Under the pieces are notes generated by a model, which made no database searches, was not told where the DNA came from, and worked only from the letters and a program-made list of their open reading frames with translations. A stretch of DNA of 45,909 nt from Clostridiales bacterium (lineage in GTDB: Bacteria; Bacillota; Clostridia; Oscillospirales; Oscillospiraceae), in NCBI GenBank assembly GCA_019418625.1, contig DYBL01000029.1, positions 1 to 45,909 on the forward strand, given 5' to 3'. Below are positions 1 to 8,066 of this stretch, piece by piece. The first letter of the stretch is position 1, and the number at the start of each line of letters is the position of its first letter. The position numbers and the translations under genes are program-made.

Positions 1-2
1 CG

Positions 3-842
3 CCACAGCAGGTGCAGGATGGAGAGACGGAACAGACACCGCCCCAGCCGGTGGATGATGCGCAGGCCGATGACCAGGAGACCGAGGGTGAGACCGATGG
101 TCAGGAGGCGGAAGCGGATGCACCGCAGACCCCGGAGGAGCCTGCCCAGGGTCAGCCCGCCGCTGAGGCCGGCATGGAGCTGAGCCGTACGGACTTCACG
201 CTCTCTTCCGCCGGCAGCAAATATCAGCTCAAGGCCACAGGTGCCCCGGACAAGTGCACGTTCGTGAGCTCTGATCCGAAGGTGGCCACTGTGGCGGAGG
301 ACGGCACCATTACCGCCGTGGCACCGGGCACAGCCATCGTCACCGTGACCAGTGGTACCGAGAGCCGCACCTGCATCGTGCGCTGCAACTGGAAGGCCCA
401 GGAGAAGCCGGAGGAAAAGCCTGCAGAAAAGCCGGAGGAGAAACCCGCGGACACGTCTGTGGATCTGAAGGCTTTCTATGATGCCACCATTGCGGCCCAC
501 ACCTTCCAGACGCTGCAGGAGTTCACCGGCGATGTGCTGGAGACCTACTACCCCGGCATGGGCGATATTGATACGAAGCAGTGCCTCGTCATGGGCACCA
601 TGATGAGCATGAACAACGGAGAGTTCTGTCTGGTGGAAGTGACCAACAGCGCGGATGTGGATACGGTCAAGGGCATCTTCCAAAGCCGCATCGATTACAT
701 GGCGGAAACCGGTGCCTGGTACCCCGGCCCCACGGAGCTTTGGACCAACTCCAGCCGGGTAGTCTCCAACGGCAATTATGTGATGATGGTGGTGCACGAG
801 GACTGCGATACCATCGTGGAGGAGTTCAACGCGCTGTTTTGA
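3..842 (+). CDS. DUF4358 surface protein with Ig-like (Big_2) domain, 5' partial
   Basis: The frame is open from base 3 to TGA at 840-842, so the N-terminus lies outside the window; the GTG at 12 is only an internal candidate. Visible order: an acidic Glu/Gln/Asp-rich linker (about the first 55 residues), a Big_2-type Ig-like domain (segment with FVSSDPKVATVAEDG and the closing GTAIVTVTSG strand), a short EKPEEKPAEKP repeat spacer, then a C-terminal domain of about 120 residues resembling DUF4358 (ends near VHEDCDTIVEEFNALF). The build suggests a secreted or lipid-anchored wall-spanning protein. Any signal peptide would be upstream. Function of DUF4358 is unknown to me. A strong terminator follows at once, so this ends its operon. 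Confidence 0.75.
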   Translation, partial: PQQVQDGETEQTPPQPVDDAQADDQETEGETDGQEAEADAPQTPEEPAQGQPAAEAGMELSRTDFTLSSAGSKYQLKATGAPDKCTFVSSDPKVATVAEDGTITAVAPGTAIVTVTSGTESRTCIVRCNWKAQEKPEEKPAEKPEEKPADTSVDLKAFYDATIAAHTFQTLQEFTGDVLETYYPGMGDIDTKQCLVMGTMMSMNNGEFCLVEVTNSADVDTVKGIFQSRIDYMAETGAWYPGPTELWTNSSRVVSNGNYVMMVVHEDCDTIVEEFNALF

Positions 843-850
843 TGTGCGCA

Positions 851-895
851 AAAAGGGCAAAAACGGTCAAATGCCGTTTTTGCCCTTTTATTTTG
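851..895 (+). terminator. Rho-independent terminator after the DUF4358 gene
   Basis: A perfect 16-bp stem pairs 851-866 with 874-889 (AAAAGGGCAAAAACGG arm) around a 7-nt loop and is followed by ATTTT. Its position argues against starting the next gene at the in-frame ATG 844. Confidence 0.85.
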
Positions 896-996
896 GAAAG
901 AGTGGATGCAACCTGCATATTTCCGGGATTCATGGCTTGTCAAAAGCTGAACAATCTTGTAAAATAGCCCACAGGAACAAAAACGGAGCGATGGAT

Positions 997-3993
997 ATGC
1001 AGGAATTTTCGCCCAACGGCGGGGAGATCTCCCGCGAATTTTTGAATATGCTGGGGCAGAGCACCGGGGAGTACTATCTCTTTGTGAACTGCCTGGAACA
1101 GACAGTCTGCTTTTCCGAAAACATCCTGGAGGCGCGGGAGCTTTTTTGTCTGGAGGATGCGGTGTGCACGCTGGAGGACTGGCGCCGGCGAATGGATCCC
1201 CGGGACGGCGAGCGCTTTTCCGAGCTTTTTGCCGCCTTGCTCGGAGGAGAGCGGGATACATTTGATTTCAGCTATCGGTCCGGAGCGGGCAGGCGGCAAA
1301 ACCACTGGGTCCACGCCTGGGGCAAATGCAACCGGGACCGCAGCGGCAGACCGGATTTTATTTTTGGACGCCTTTCATGTCTGGGACGGGGCAGGGAGGA
1401 GATGTCCCTGCCCGCTTTCCGCAGCCGGGACCTGAAAAAGGAGATCTCCCGCCTGCTCAAAAGCGCGGTGCCGGGATATCTGCTTTTGGTGGGCGTGGAC
1501 AATCTCAAGTCCATCAATCTGAAAAACGGCCGGGACTTCGGAGATGCGCTGCTGAAAGCTGTGGCCCGGGTGCTGGCAGACGAGACACCGGAGGGAACGC
1601 GGATCTTTCGGGTCAACGGGGACTGGTTCGCCGTGACCCTGCCCGGGACGGACGAACCGGCGGTGGAGACTCTTTTTGGAAGACTGCGTGAACGTCTGGA
1701 GGGGCGGTGCACCCTCTCAGGGGGCTGCGTTTCCTTTATGGATTATCATGTACCGGACGGAGATACACTGCTGCAATACGCGGAGAGCTCTCTGGAATCT
1801 GCAAAGGCCAACGGAAAAAACCGGCTGAGCTTTTTTTCTCCGGAGGACTACGAGCAAAAGCTCAAGGCCATGGAGCTGCGGGAGGACCTGCAGCGGAGCG
1901 TGGCCCATGACTTTTCCGGGTTTACGGTGTGCTATCAGGTGCAGGTCCGCTCCGAGTCCTACCATGTTTACGGTGCGGAGGCACTTTTGCGGTATACGGC
2001 GCCGCTGCGGGGAGAGATCCCGCCGACGGAATTTGTGCCCGTGCTGGAGCAGACCGGACTGGTCTACCCCGTGGGCCTTTGGGTCATGGAGCGGGCGCTG
2101 GAGCAGTGCCGCCGGTGGCGCAGCGTGCTGCCGGAGTTCCATGTGGGTGTGAATATGTCGTACCGCCAGCTCAGGGACGCATCCATCGAGCAGGATGTGC
2201 TGGAGCTTCTGCGCCAGAGCGGGCTGCCGGGCAGCGCGCTGACCATTGAGATCACGGAGAGCATGCAGCTTCTGGACTATCCCCATCTCAACCGCATCTT
2301 CCGCAGATGGAAGGATCAGGGCATCGAGATCTCCGTGGATGACTTTGGAACAGGATATTCCAGCCTGCACCGGCTGCAGGAGATGGAGATCGATGAGATC
2401 AAGATCGACCGGTGTTTTGTGAGCAGTATTGAAAAGAGCGCGTATAACTACCGCCTTTTGAGCAATATGATCGAGCTGGCGGACAGCTGCGGTATCCGGG
2501 TCTGCTGCGAGGGTGCTGAGACGCAGACGGAGCTTCGGGTGCTGGAAGACCTCCATCCCTCACTGCTGCAGGGCTTTTTGTTTTCCGGTCCATGCTCACC
2601 GGAAGAGTTCACCGACCGGTTCGTCCGCTCCGGGCCTGTCTTTACGCCGCAGGAGCCCGTGAAGGCGCAGGACGTGCTGCCGCGGGCCGGGGCGCTGCTG
2701 CCGGGGGAGGAGGAGATCGCAAGGACCATCCTGGAGGCGGAAAACGATATTTTCTATCTCAGTGACATGGATACCTATGAGATCTACTATCTCAATCCTG
2801 CGGGGCAGAAACTCTTCGGCGTCCGGGACTACCGGGGACGCAAGTGCTACAAGGTGCTCCATGGAGCGGATGCGCCCTGTGATTTTTGCACCAATGCCTG
2901 TCTGCGGCAGGATTCCTTTCATATTTGGGAAAATCAAAACACCTATTGCGGGCGGCGTTTTCTGCTCAAGGACAAGCTGGTTAACTACATGGGAAAGCAG
3001 GTACGGCTGGAGGTCGCTCTGGATATTACCAAGCAGGAGTACCTCAGTCCCACAGCCAAGGAGCGCCTGGCATTTGCGGATAAGATCGCGGGATACATGC
3101 ATGCCCTTGCCCATCATGCCGACTATGGAGAGGCGGTGCATCAGGCGCTGTCCTCCGTGGGAGAGTTTTACCTGGCTGACCGGGCCTATTTGTTTGAACC
3201 CAGTGAAAAGCAGGATGGCAGCTGGAATAACACCTTTGAATGGTGCGCGCCCAATGTCCTTCCCCAGCGGGAGAGCCTGCAGGAGGTACCGCAGGACACG
3301 GTCCGCCGGTGGATGGCTCAGTTTGAGAAGGATCAGTCCGTGATCATCTACAATCTGGCCCCGCTGCAGGAGAGCGCCCCTCTGGAGTGGGAGATCCTGC
3401 AGCGTCAGGGCATCCAGCGGCTTATTGCCGTACCCATCCGGGACGGAGGCGAGACCATCGGCTTTATCGGCGTGGACAATCCCCGTTACTCCATCCGGGA
3501 CGATACCCAGGTGCGGGTGCTGGCCAGCTTTCTTCTGGCCCGTATCCGGCAGGACCGCAACGAGCACCGGTATCAGGCGCTGCTGCGCTCTGCCAATCAG
3601 GACTTGCTGTGGTCTCTCGGCGTAGGCTTTTGGACGCTGCAGATCTGGAAGGCAGAGCAGCGGCAGGAGATGATCGCAGACGATTTCATGCGCAGTCAGC
3701 TGTGCATCAAGGATACGGCCAGCCTGGAGGCGTGCAGTACATATTGGTACAACGGGATCGCGGAGGAAGACCGCGGCAGAGTGGAAACCGCGCTGCGGGA
3801 GATGGCGGAGACGGGAAAGACCGTCCAGACGGAATTTACCTGGAATCATCCCCGCCGGGGAAGGATCCGCCTGCGGTTTTCCGGAATGCTGCTGGAACGG
3901 ACAAAGGCCTCCTGCACGCTCAAGGGCTACTGCCGGATCCTGGATCCTTTCTGTCCGGCGGAAAACGAGGACGGGACATCTCCCGATATATAA
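997..3993 (+). CDS. Multidomain PAS/degenerate GGDEF/EAL/PAS/GAF c-di-GMP signalling protein
   Basis: About 998 residues. The frame opens at 844, inside the upstream terminator; ATG 997 has GGAG at 985-988 at good spacing, while ATG 991 is too close. Order: N-terminal PAS-like region (1-140), GGDEF fold (about 150-300) whose signature is NGDWF at 207-211 instead of GGDEF, then an EAL domain with its key motifs intact: EAL at 328-330, GVNMS, EITES, DDFGTGYSS from 448, IKID, CEGAET and QGFLFSGP. A second PAS (about 575-680), a GAF domain (about 690-850) and a last PAS-like segment follow. I infer a soluble c-di-GMP phosphodiesterase with a non-catalytic GGDEF and several sensory inputs. No membrane helix is visible. 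Confidence 0.88.
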   Translation: MQEFSPNGGEISREFLNMLGQSTGEYYLFVNCLEQTVCFSENILEARELFCLEDAVCTLEDWRRRMDPRDGERFSELFAALLGGERDTFDFSYRSGAGRRQNHWVHAWGKCNRDRSGRPDFIFGRLSCLGRGREEMSLPAFRSRDLKKEISRLLKSAVPGYLLLVGVDNLKSINLKNGRDFGDALLKAVARVLADETPEGTRIFRVNGDWFAVTLPGTDEPAVETLFGRLRERLEGRCTLSGGCVSFMDYHVPDGDTLLQYAESSLESAKANGKNRLSFFSPEDYEQKLKAMELREDLQRSVAHDFSGFTVCYQVQVRSESYHVYGAEALLRYTAPLRGEIPPTEFVPVLEQTGLVYPVGLWVMERALEQCRRWRSVLPEFHVGVNMSYRQLRDASIEQDVLELLRQSGLPGSALTIEITESMQLLDYPHLNRIFRRWKDQGIEISVDDFGTGYSSLHRLQEMEIDEIKIDRCFVSSIEKSAYNYRLLSNMIELADSCGIRVCCEGAETQTELRVLEDLHPSLLQGFLFSGPCSPEEFTDRFVRSGPVFTPQEPVKAQDVLPRAGALLPGEEEIARTILEAENDIFYLSDMDTYEIYYLNPAGQKLFGVRDYRGRKCYKVLHGADAPCDFCTNACLRQDSFHIWENQNTYCGRRFLLKDKLVNYMGKQVRLEVALDITKQEYLSPTAKERLAFADKIAGYMHALAHHADYGEAVHQALSSVGEFYLADRAYLFEPSEKQDGSWNNTFEWCAPNVLPQRESLQEVPQDTVRRWMAQFEKDQSVIIYNLAPLQESAPLEWEILQRQGIQRLIAVPIRDGGETIGFIGVDNPRYSIRDDTQVRVLASFLLARIRQDRNEHRYQALLRSANQDLLWSLGVGFWTLQIWKAEQRQEMIADDFMRSQLCIKDTASLEACSTYWYNGIAEEDRGRVETALREMAETGKTVQTEFTWNHPRRGRIRLRFSGMLLERTKASCTLKGYCRILDPFCPAENEDGTSPDI

Positions 3994-4036
3994 AAATCAG
4001 AGGACACGGTGTGCAGCCGTGTCCTCTGATTTTGAC
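3993..4036. terminator. Bidirectional terminator between convergent genes
   Basis: A perfect 17-bp stem (3993-4009 with 4017-4033, core AGAGGACACGG) has A-runs on the left and T-runs on the right. It can stop the EAL gene on plus and the YczE-like gene on minus. Confidence 0.85.
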
Positions 4037-4048
4037 CTATAAAAGCAC

Positions 4049-4720
4049 TCAGCCCGCGAAAGAGGCATTTGCTCCGGCGCGCAGATGCGCCTGAGCCCAG
4101 TCACCCAGGTGCTGATTGATCCATCTTGCAATGAAGCCCACCAGCAAAGCGGAGATCAGCGTCCCTTCCCGGACACCGGTCAGGGCACCGTAGAGAAGGA
4201 AGCCCAAAACGGCAGCAGAGATCGCCATGGTCAGATCTACGGCCACTTTGGTTTTGCCGAAATCTTTATTCCAAGTGATGGAAATGGCCTTGATGGTGCA
4301 CTCTCCCGGCAGCATGACTACGCTGGCTGCCATTTCCATGAAGATACCGACCCCAAGAACCAGGCAGCCAACCAGCAAGCAGATCACCTTTACAGGGTAG
4401 GATTCCGGGGAGAGAAACCACAAAGACCCCATGGAAAGGTCAATAAACAGGGAAAAGCCCAAAGAGACCGGCAGTTGAAGCCAGAATTGCCGGGGAAACC
4501 GCCGCCCCAAAATGACCAGCTGGATCACAATAAGCAGCAGAGAATAGAAAAGGGTGAACATTCCCAGAGAAAGGGGGAATCCTATGCTCAGTGTGTATGG
4601 AATGCTGGAAATGGGGGATGTGCCCAATTCCGCCTTTGTGATCAGGCTGATGCCAAGCGAGTTGACGTACAGCCCCAAGATGAAAAATAGATATCTGCGG
4701 ATCAATTCCTGTTTGCTCAC
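4049..4720 (-). CDS. YczE/YyaS-family integral membrane protein
   Basis: 223 residues, about five hydrophobic helices, with the family opening in which a first helix (LFFILGLYVNSLGISLITKA) leads into LGTSPISSIPYTLS. Members of this YczE/YitT-like (DUF6198) group are membrane proteins of unknown substrate, often beside a MarR or GntR regulator. The GTG start at 4718-4720 overlaps the stop of the upstream marR gene (GTGA), so the two are translationally coupled in one operon read from the promoter near 5200. The regulator probably controls its expression. The transported molecule, if any, cannot be told from sequence. Confidence 0.82.
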   Translation of the reverse strand: MSKQELIRRYLFFILGLYVNSLGISLITKAELGTSPISSIPYTLSIGFPLSLGMFTLFYSLLLIVIQLVILGRRFPRQFWLQLPVSLGFSLFIDLSMGSLWFLSPESYPVKVICLLVGCLVLGVGIFMEMAASVVMLPGECTIKAISITWNKDFGKTKVAVDLTMAISAAVLGFLLYGALTGVREGTLISALLVGFIARWINQHLGDWAQAHLRAGANASFAG

Positions 4721-5148
4721 TGTAAAACCTCCGTGTCGATCATGCTTTCACAAACAGTTCGGAGAGATCGAATCAGCACCTGCCGCTGGGATTCATCCAG
4801 CCCGGAGAGAACCTCCGCCTCCAGCCGGGAGAAGGTCTCCTGCACCTGCTGATGCTTGCTGCGGCCCAGCTCCGTCAGATACACATACTGCGTGCGGCGG
4901 TCGCCTTCCCGCGTATCCCGCCATATCAGTCCCTTTTCCTCCATCCGCGCCAGGAGCCCCGTCAGTGTGGCCGGGTCGATCTGGCAGCCGGCCGCCACTG
5001 CCTTTTGGGCGCTTCCGTCGTGCAGGCCCAGGTAGTCCAGGACCTTTGGCTGGCCGGAGGTGAGCCCTTCCCGGCTCAGTTCCGCCATGACCCGGCGATG
5101 GAACAGGCTGTGGGCAGCCATCAGAAGATAGTGAAAGCTCTGGTCCAT
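4717..5148 (-). CDS. MarR-family transcriptional regulator
   Basis: 143 residues. The winged-helix core is visible: recognition helix region GCQIDPATLTGLLARME, then the wing with the DTREGDRRTQYVYLT segment, whose D-x-R-D/G-R pattern is the MarR hallmark. ATG 5146-5148 is chosen because GGAGG (minus strand, about 5153-5158) sits just upstream; longer minus-strand frames here run antisense through the neighbouring gene. Two perfect palindromes lie over its own promoter, so it most likely represses itself and the coupled YczE-like membrane protein. The ligand is unknown. Confidence 0.9.
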   Translation of the reverse strand: MDQSFHYLLMAAHSLFHRRVMAELSREGLTSGQPKVLDYLGLHDGSAQKAVAAGCQIDPATLTGLLARMEEKGLIWRDTREGDRRTQYVYLTELGRSKHQQVQETFSRLEAEVLSGLDESQRQVLIRSLRTVCESMIDTEVLQ

Positions 5149-5164
5149 GAGGATCCTCCAAACT

Positions 5165-5222
5165 ATTTGTATACAAATTATTTGTATACAAATATAATAT
5201 AGAATCCGGAAGAAACTGTCAA
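5165..5222 (-). promoter_or_regulatory. marR promoter with twin MarR-type operators
   Basis: On the minus strand there is TTGACA (5217-5222), a 17-bp spacer and TATTAT (5194-5199), a near-consensus sigma-A promoter. Just downstream, covering the predicted start point, are two identical perfect 14-bp palindromes, ATTTGTATACAAAT, at 5165-5178 and 5180-5193, with centres 15 bp apart. This fits autorepression by the MarR protein. Confidence 0.8.
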
Positions 5223-5328
5223 ATAAAACCTCCTGCTGTTTTGAAATTTTTTCGGAAACGAAAGAAAGAAAAATCGAAAACGCGGAGAGACCATAATAAA
5301 AATTTATAGATATATGAAGATAAATAAT

Positions 5329-5357
5329 TTCATTTTTTACCGTTGCTGGATTATAAT
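5329..5357 (+). promoter_or_regulatory. Candidate promoter of the YeiH-like gene
   Basis: A consensus TATAAT lies at 5352-5357; the -35 (TTCATT, 5329-5334, 17-bp spacer) is poor. The AT-rich stretch 5220-5340 between the divergent genes holds nothing else I recognise. Confidence 0.4.
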
Positions 5358-5391
5358 GCCACTGACTGTTTGAGAAAAGAGAGGCGGAATC

Positions 5392-6426
5392 ATGTTGGAA
5401 TTTTTGAAAAAGCACGGACAGGGGATCCTTCTTTGTCTGGTGATCGCTGTGCCGTCCTGGTTTTTGGGAAAGGCGTTCCCCATCATCGGCGGCGCTGTGA
5501 TCGCAATTTTGGCCGGTATGGTAGTGACGCTGCTGCTGCGTGACAAGTCCGGTATGGAGCCGGGCATCCGGTTCGTTTCCAAAAAGGTCCTGCAATGGGC
5601 CGTGATCCTGCTGGGATTTGGTATGGATCTGAACGTGGTGGTGCAGACTGGCCGGCAGTCCCTGCCCATCATTGTGTGCACCATCTCCGTGTCGCTCCTG
5701 GTGGCCTTTTTCCTGCGCAGATGGATGCGGATCCCCGGCAAAGTGGCTACGCTGGTAGGCGTGGGCTCCTCCATCTGCGGCGGTTCCGCTATTGCGGCTA
5801 CGGCGCCGGTCATTGACGCAGACGAAGAAGAGGTGGCTCAGGCCATTTCCGTCATCTTCTTCTTTAATGTCCTGGCGGCGCTGCTGTTCCCGGCACTGGG
5901 ACAGGCCATCGGCTTTGACACCACTTCCGGTGAGGCGTTCGGCATCTTTGCCGGTACGGCTGTGAACGATACTTCCTCCGTCACCGCCACCGCCGCTACC
6001 TGGGACAGCATGTGGAACCTGGGGTCTGCGACGCTGGACAAGGCGGTGACAGTAAAGCTCACCCGGACGCTGGCCATCATCCCCATCACCCTGGTGCTGG
6101 CGTTCCTGCGGACCCGCCGGGAAAAGCAGGATGGCGGAAATCGGGTGGATTTCAAGAAGATCTTCCCGTTCTTCATCCTGTTCTTCATTGCCGCATCCAT
6201 CGTGACCACCGTAGCGGTGCACTTTGGCGTGTCCGCGTCGGTGTTTGACCCCGTCAAGGAATTGAGCAAGTTTTTGATCGTGCTGGCTATGGCGGCCATC
6301 GGCTTGAACACCAATATCGTCAAGCTGGTTCGCAGCGGCGGAAAGCCCATCGCCCTGGGCGCCTGCTGCTGGATCAGCATCACGGCGGTGAGCCTGCTGA
6401 TGCAGCATTTGCTGGGGCTGATGTGA
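5392..6426 (+). CDS. YeiH/UPF0324 family putative sulfate exporter-type membrane protein
   Basis: 344 residues, roughly ten hydrophobic segments, the usual length for the UPF0324 (Cons_hypoth698) family. Diagnostic stretches are the glycine-rich VGVGSSICGGSAIAATAPVI and FAGTAVNDTSSVTA, which are conserved pore-like loops in the family, and the C-terminal AAIGLNTNI. Family members are called putative sulfate exporters, mainly from gene context in other organisms; direct biochemical support is thin. ATG 5392 has GAGGCGG about 9 nt upstream. The gene is alone, with its own promoter and a strong terminator, and is divergent from the MarR operon but about 170 bp from its operators. Confidence 0.85.
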   Translation: MLEFLKKHGQGILLCLVIAVPSWFLGKAFPIIGGAVIAILAGMVVTLLLRDKSGMEPGIRFVSKKVLQWAVILLGFGMDLNVVVQTGRQSLPIIVCTISVSLLVAFFLRRWMRIPGKVATLVGVGSSICGGSAIAATAPVIDADEEEVAQAISVIFFFNVLAALLFPALGQAIGFDTTSGEAFGIFAGTAVNDTSSVTATAATWDSMWNLGSATLDKAVTVKLTRTLAIIPITLVLAFLRTRREKQDGGNRVDFKKIFPFFILFFIAASIVTTVAVHFGVSASVFDPVKELSKFLIVLAMAAIGLNTNIVKLVRSGGKPIALGACCWISITAVSLLMQHLLGLM

Positions 6427-6432
6427 TCTGAG

Positions 6433-6463
6433 AAAAGACGCGGCGAAAGCCGCGTCTTTTTTT
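6433..6463 (+). terminator. Terminator after the YeiH-like gene
   Basis: A GC-rich stem GACGCGGC/GCCGCGTC (6437-6444 with 6449-6456), extended by AAAA/TTTT, closes on a GAAA tetraloop and is followed by T7. Confidence 0.9.
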
Positions 6464-6505
6464 CGGACCGCAGTGAAAAATAACGAAATTGTAATGATTC
6501 TGTTG

Positions 6506-6533
6506 TTGACCTGGCGGCAAAATGGGATATTAT
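6506..6533 (+). promoter_or_regulatory. Promoter of the CapA-like gene
   Basis: TTGACC (6506-6511), 16-bp spacer, TATTAT (6528-6533), 47 bp before the start codon. Confidence 0.65.
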
Positions 6534-6580
6534 GGTACGTATAAAGTTTAGCCGACCTGCGGCGAAAGGAGGGGGAGCGC

Positions 6581-7864
6581 ATGCGTTTATACAGCGGCGG
6601 CGGGAAGCGGCTGCCTGAAAAGCGCCGCGCGGCTCCGGCGCACAGGGGCGGCAAACGGCTGGCTCCCTCCCGGCACAAGACGGCCCTTCTGGCACCTGTG
6701 GCGCTGCTGGCTGCCGGCGGCGTGACGCTGTCCGCCTGGCTGATGACAGAGGGAAAGCTGCCCGGCGGTTTCTGGCCCGAAGAGGCCACAGACATAACGG
6801 AGATCACCGGACCGGCGGAAACACCGCCCGATACAGAGCAGGCACCGTCCGATCCAGGAGGAACAGTGCCCGAGAATGTGCCGGAGGACGACCGCTTTAT
6901 TCTCAGCTTTGCCGGAGACTGCACGCTGGGGGCGGAGCATACGGCCTGGAGCAAGACCGGCAATTTCCCGGATGTGGTGGGCAGTGACTACGCCTATCCC
7001 TTTTCCGGGGTGCGGGAGATACTGGCGCAGGACGATTTTACATTTGTCAACCTGGAGTGCGCCCTGACGGATCACAACGTCCCGGCGGATAAGACCTATC
7101 GTTTCCGGGGACTGCCGGAATACGGAGAGATCTTAACGGCGGGCAGTGTGGAGGCGGTGACCCTGGCCAACAACCATAGCCAGGATTATGGCGCTGCCGG
7201 ACTGAAAGAGACCCGCCAGGTGCTGGAGTCCCTCGGGATCTCCGCCGGCGGCGACGGCGAGACGTTTCTCTATACCACGGAGCGGGGGCTTCGGGTGGGC
7301 GTCTATACAGCGTACCATATCGGGCGGCAGGGGATCCGGCAGGCCATCTCCTCTTTGCAGGAACAGGGAGCGGAGGTGATCGTGGCGGCGTTCCATGCCG
7401 GCACGGAGGGATCTTATCAGCCCACGGACTTCCAGCGTCAGATGTTCCGCTATGCGGCGGAGTGCGGCGCCCAGATCGTCTATAACAGCCATCCCCATGT
7501 GCTGCAGCCCATGGAGTACTGGGGTGAGAGCGTTATCTTTTACAGTCTCGGAAATTTCTGCTTCGGCGGTAACCGCAACCCCACCGATAAGGACACGGCC
7601 ATTTTGCAGGTGACTGTGGAGCGGCAGGAGGACGGCACGGTGACATTGGCGCAGGTGGATGCCCTTGCGTGCTCTGTTACCAGCACCAGCGGCCGCAACG
7701 ACTATCGCCCGTGCCTTTATGCGCCTGACAGCGCAGGGGCAAAACGGGTGGAGCAGAAGCTCGACGGGACCTATCGGCCCAAAACAGCTGCACCGGCGAC
7801 ACCGGATGTAGCCGCCGGAGAGCAGACGGCAAAAGCGGAAAATCTGGCTGCTTCCATAACATAA
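6581..7864 (+). CDS. CapA-family (PGA_cap) metallophosphatase-fold surface protein
   Basis: 427 residues. A basic N-terminus precedes one membrane anchor (about residues 33-52), a Pro/Thr/Glu-rich linker, then the CapA domain. Visible motifs: SFAGDCTLG (metal-binding Asp), NLECALTD, the LANNHSQDYG block, AAFHAGTE, NSHPHVLQPME with its His pair, and YSLGNFCFGG. CapA proteins belong to the calcineurin-like fold and were named from poly-gamma-glutamate capsule synthesis, but most solitary copies have no proven role. No capB, capC or pgsE gene is here, so a capsule function is not supported. ATG 6581 follows AAGGAGGGGG. The gene has its own promoter and terminator. Likely an outward-facing membrane-anchored phosphatase-like protein. 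Confidence 0.87.
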   Translation: MRLYSGGGKRLPEKRRAAPAHRGGKRLAPSRHKTALLAPVALLAAGGVTLSAWLMTEGKLPGGFWPEEATDITEITGPAETPPDTEQAPSDPGGTVPENVPEDDRFILSFAGDCTLGAEHTAWSKTGNFPDVVGSDYAYPFSGVREILAQDDFTFVNLECALTDHNVPADKTYRFRGLPEYGEILTAGSVEAVTLANNHSQDYGAAGLKETRQVLESLGISAGGDGETFLYTTERGLRVGVYTAYHIGRQGIRQAISSLQEQGAEVIVAAFHAGTEGSYQPTDFQRQMFRYAAECGAQIVYNSHPHVLQPMEYWGESVIFYSLGNFCFGGNRNPTDKDTAILQVTVERQEDGTVTLAQVDALACSVTSTSGRNDYRPCLYAPDSAGAKRVEQKLDGTYRPKTAAPATPDVAAGEQTAKAENLAASIT

Positions 7865-7871
7865 GAAACAT

Positions 7872-7912
7872 AAGAAACCGGCACGCCTCACAGGTCGTGC
7901 CGGTTTCTTGCC
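7872..7912 (+). terminator. Terminator after the CapA-like gene
   Basis: A perfect 14-bp stem AAGAAACCGGCACG (7872-7885) pairs with 7896-7909 around a 10-nt loop. The T-tract is within the 3' arm rather than after it. Confidence 0.75.
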
Positions 7913-7969
7913 TTTTGCTGGCAGTTGGCTCCTATTATATAATGGGGCTGATTGTATTTTGGCGGACCG

Positions 7970-7997
7970 TTGCCTTTTTCCAATATTCCGGTATAAT
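7970..7997 (+). promoter_or_regulatory. Promoter of the CdaR-like/glycerate kinase operon
   Basis: TTGCCT (7970-7975), 16-bp spacer, consensus TATAAT (7992-7997), 69 bp before ATG 8067. The longer in-frame opening at 7908 lies upstream of this promoter, so it is not the start. Confidence 0.65.
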
Positions 7998-8066
7998 AAA
8001 AGACGACTGTATCGCATACAAAAATTTTTAAAAATAATTGTTCCAAAGCACAATGGAGGAAGCGGT

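Noticed and set aside
5149..6963. The very long minus-strand reading frame running back from marR across the YeiH gene
   Set aside because: It is an antisense shadow of the YeiH-like gene; only the last 143 codons encode MarR, with their own ribosome site and promoter.
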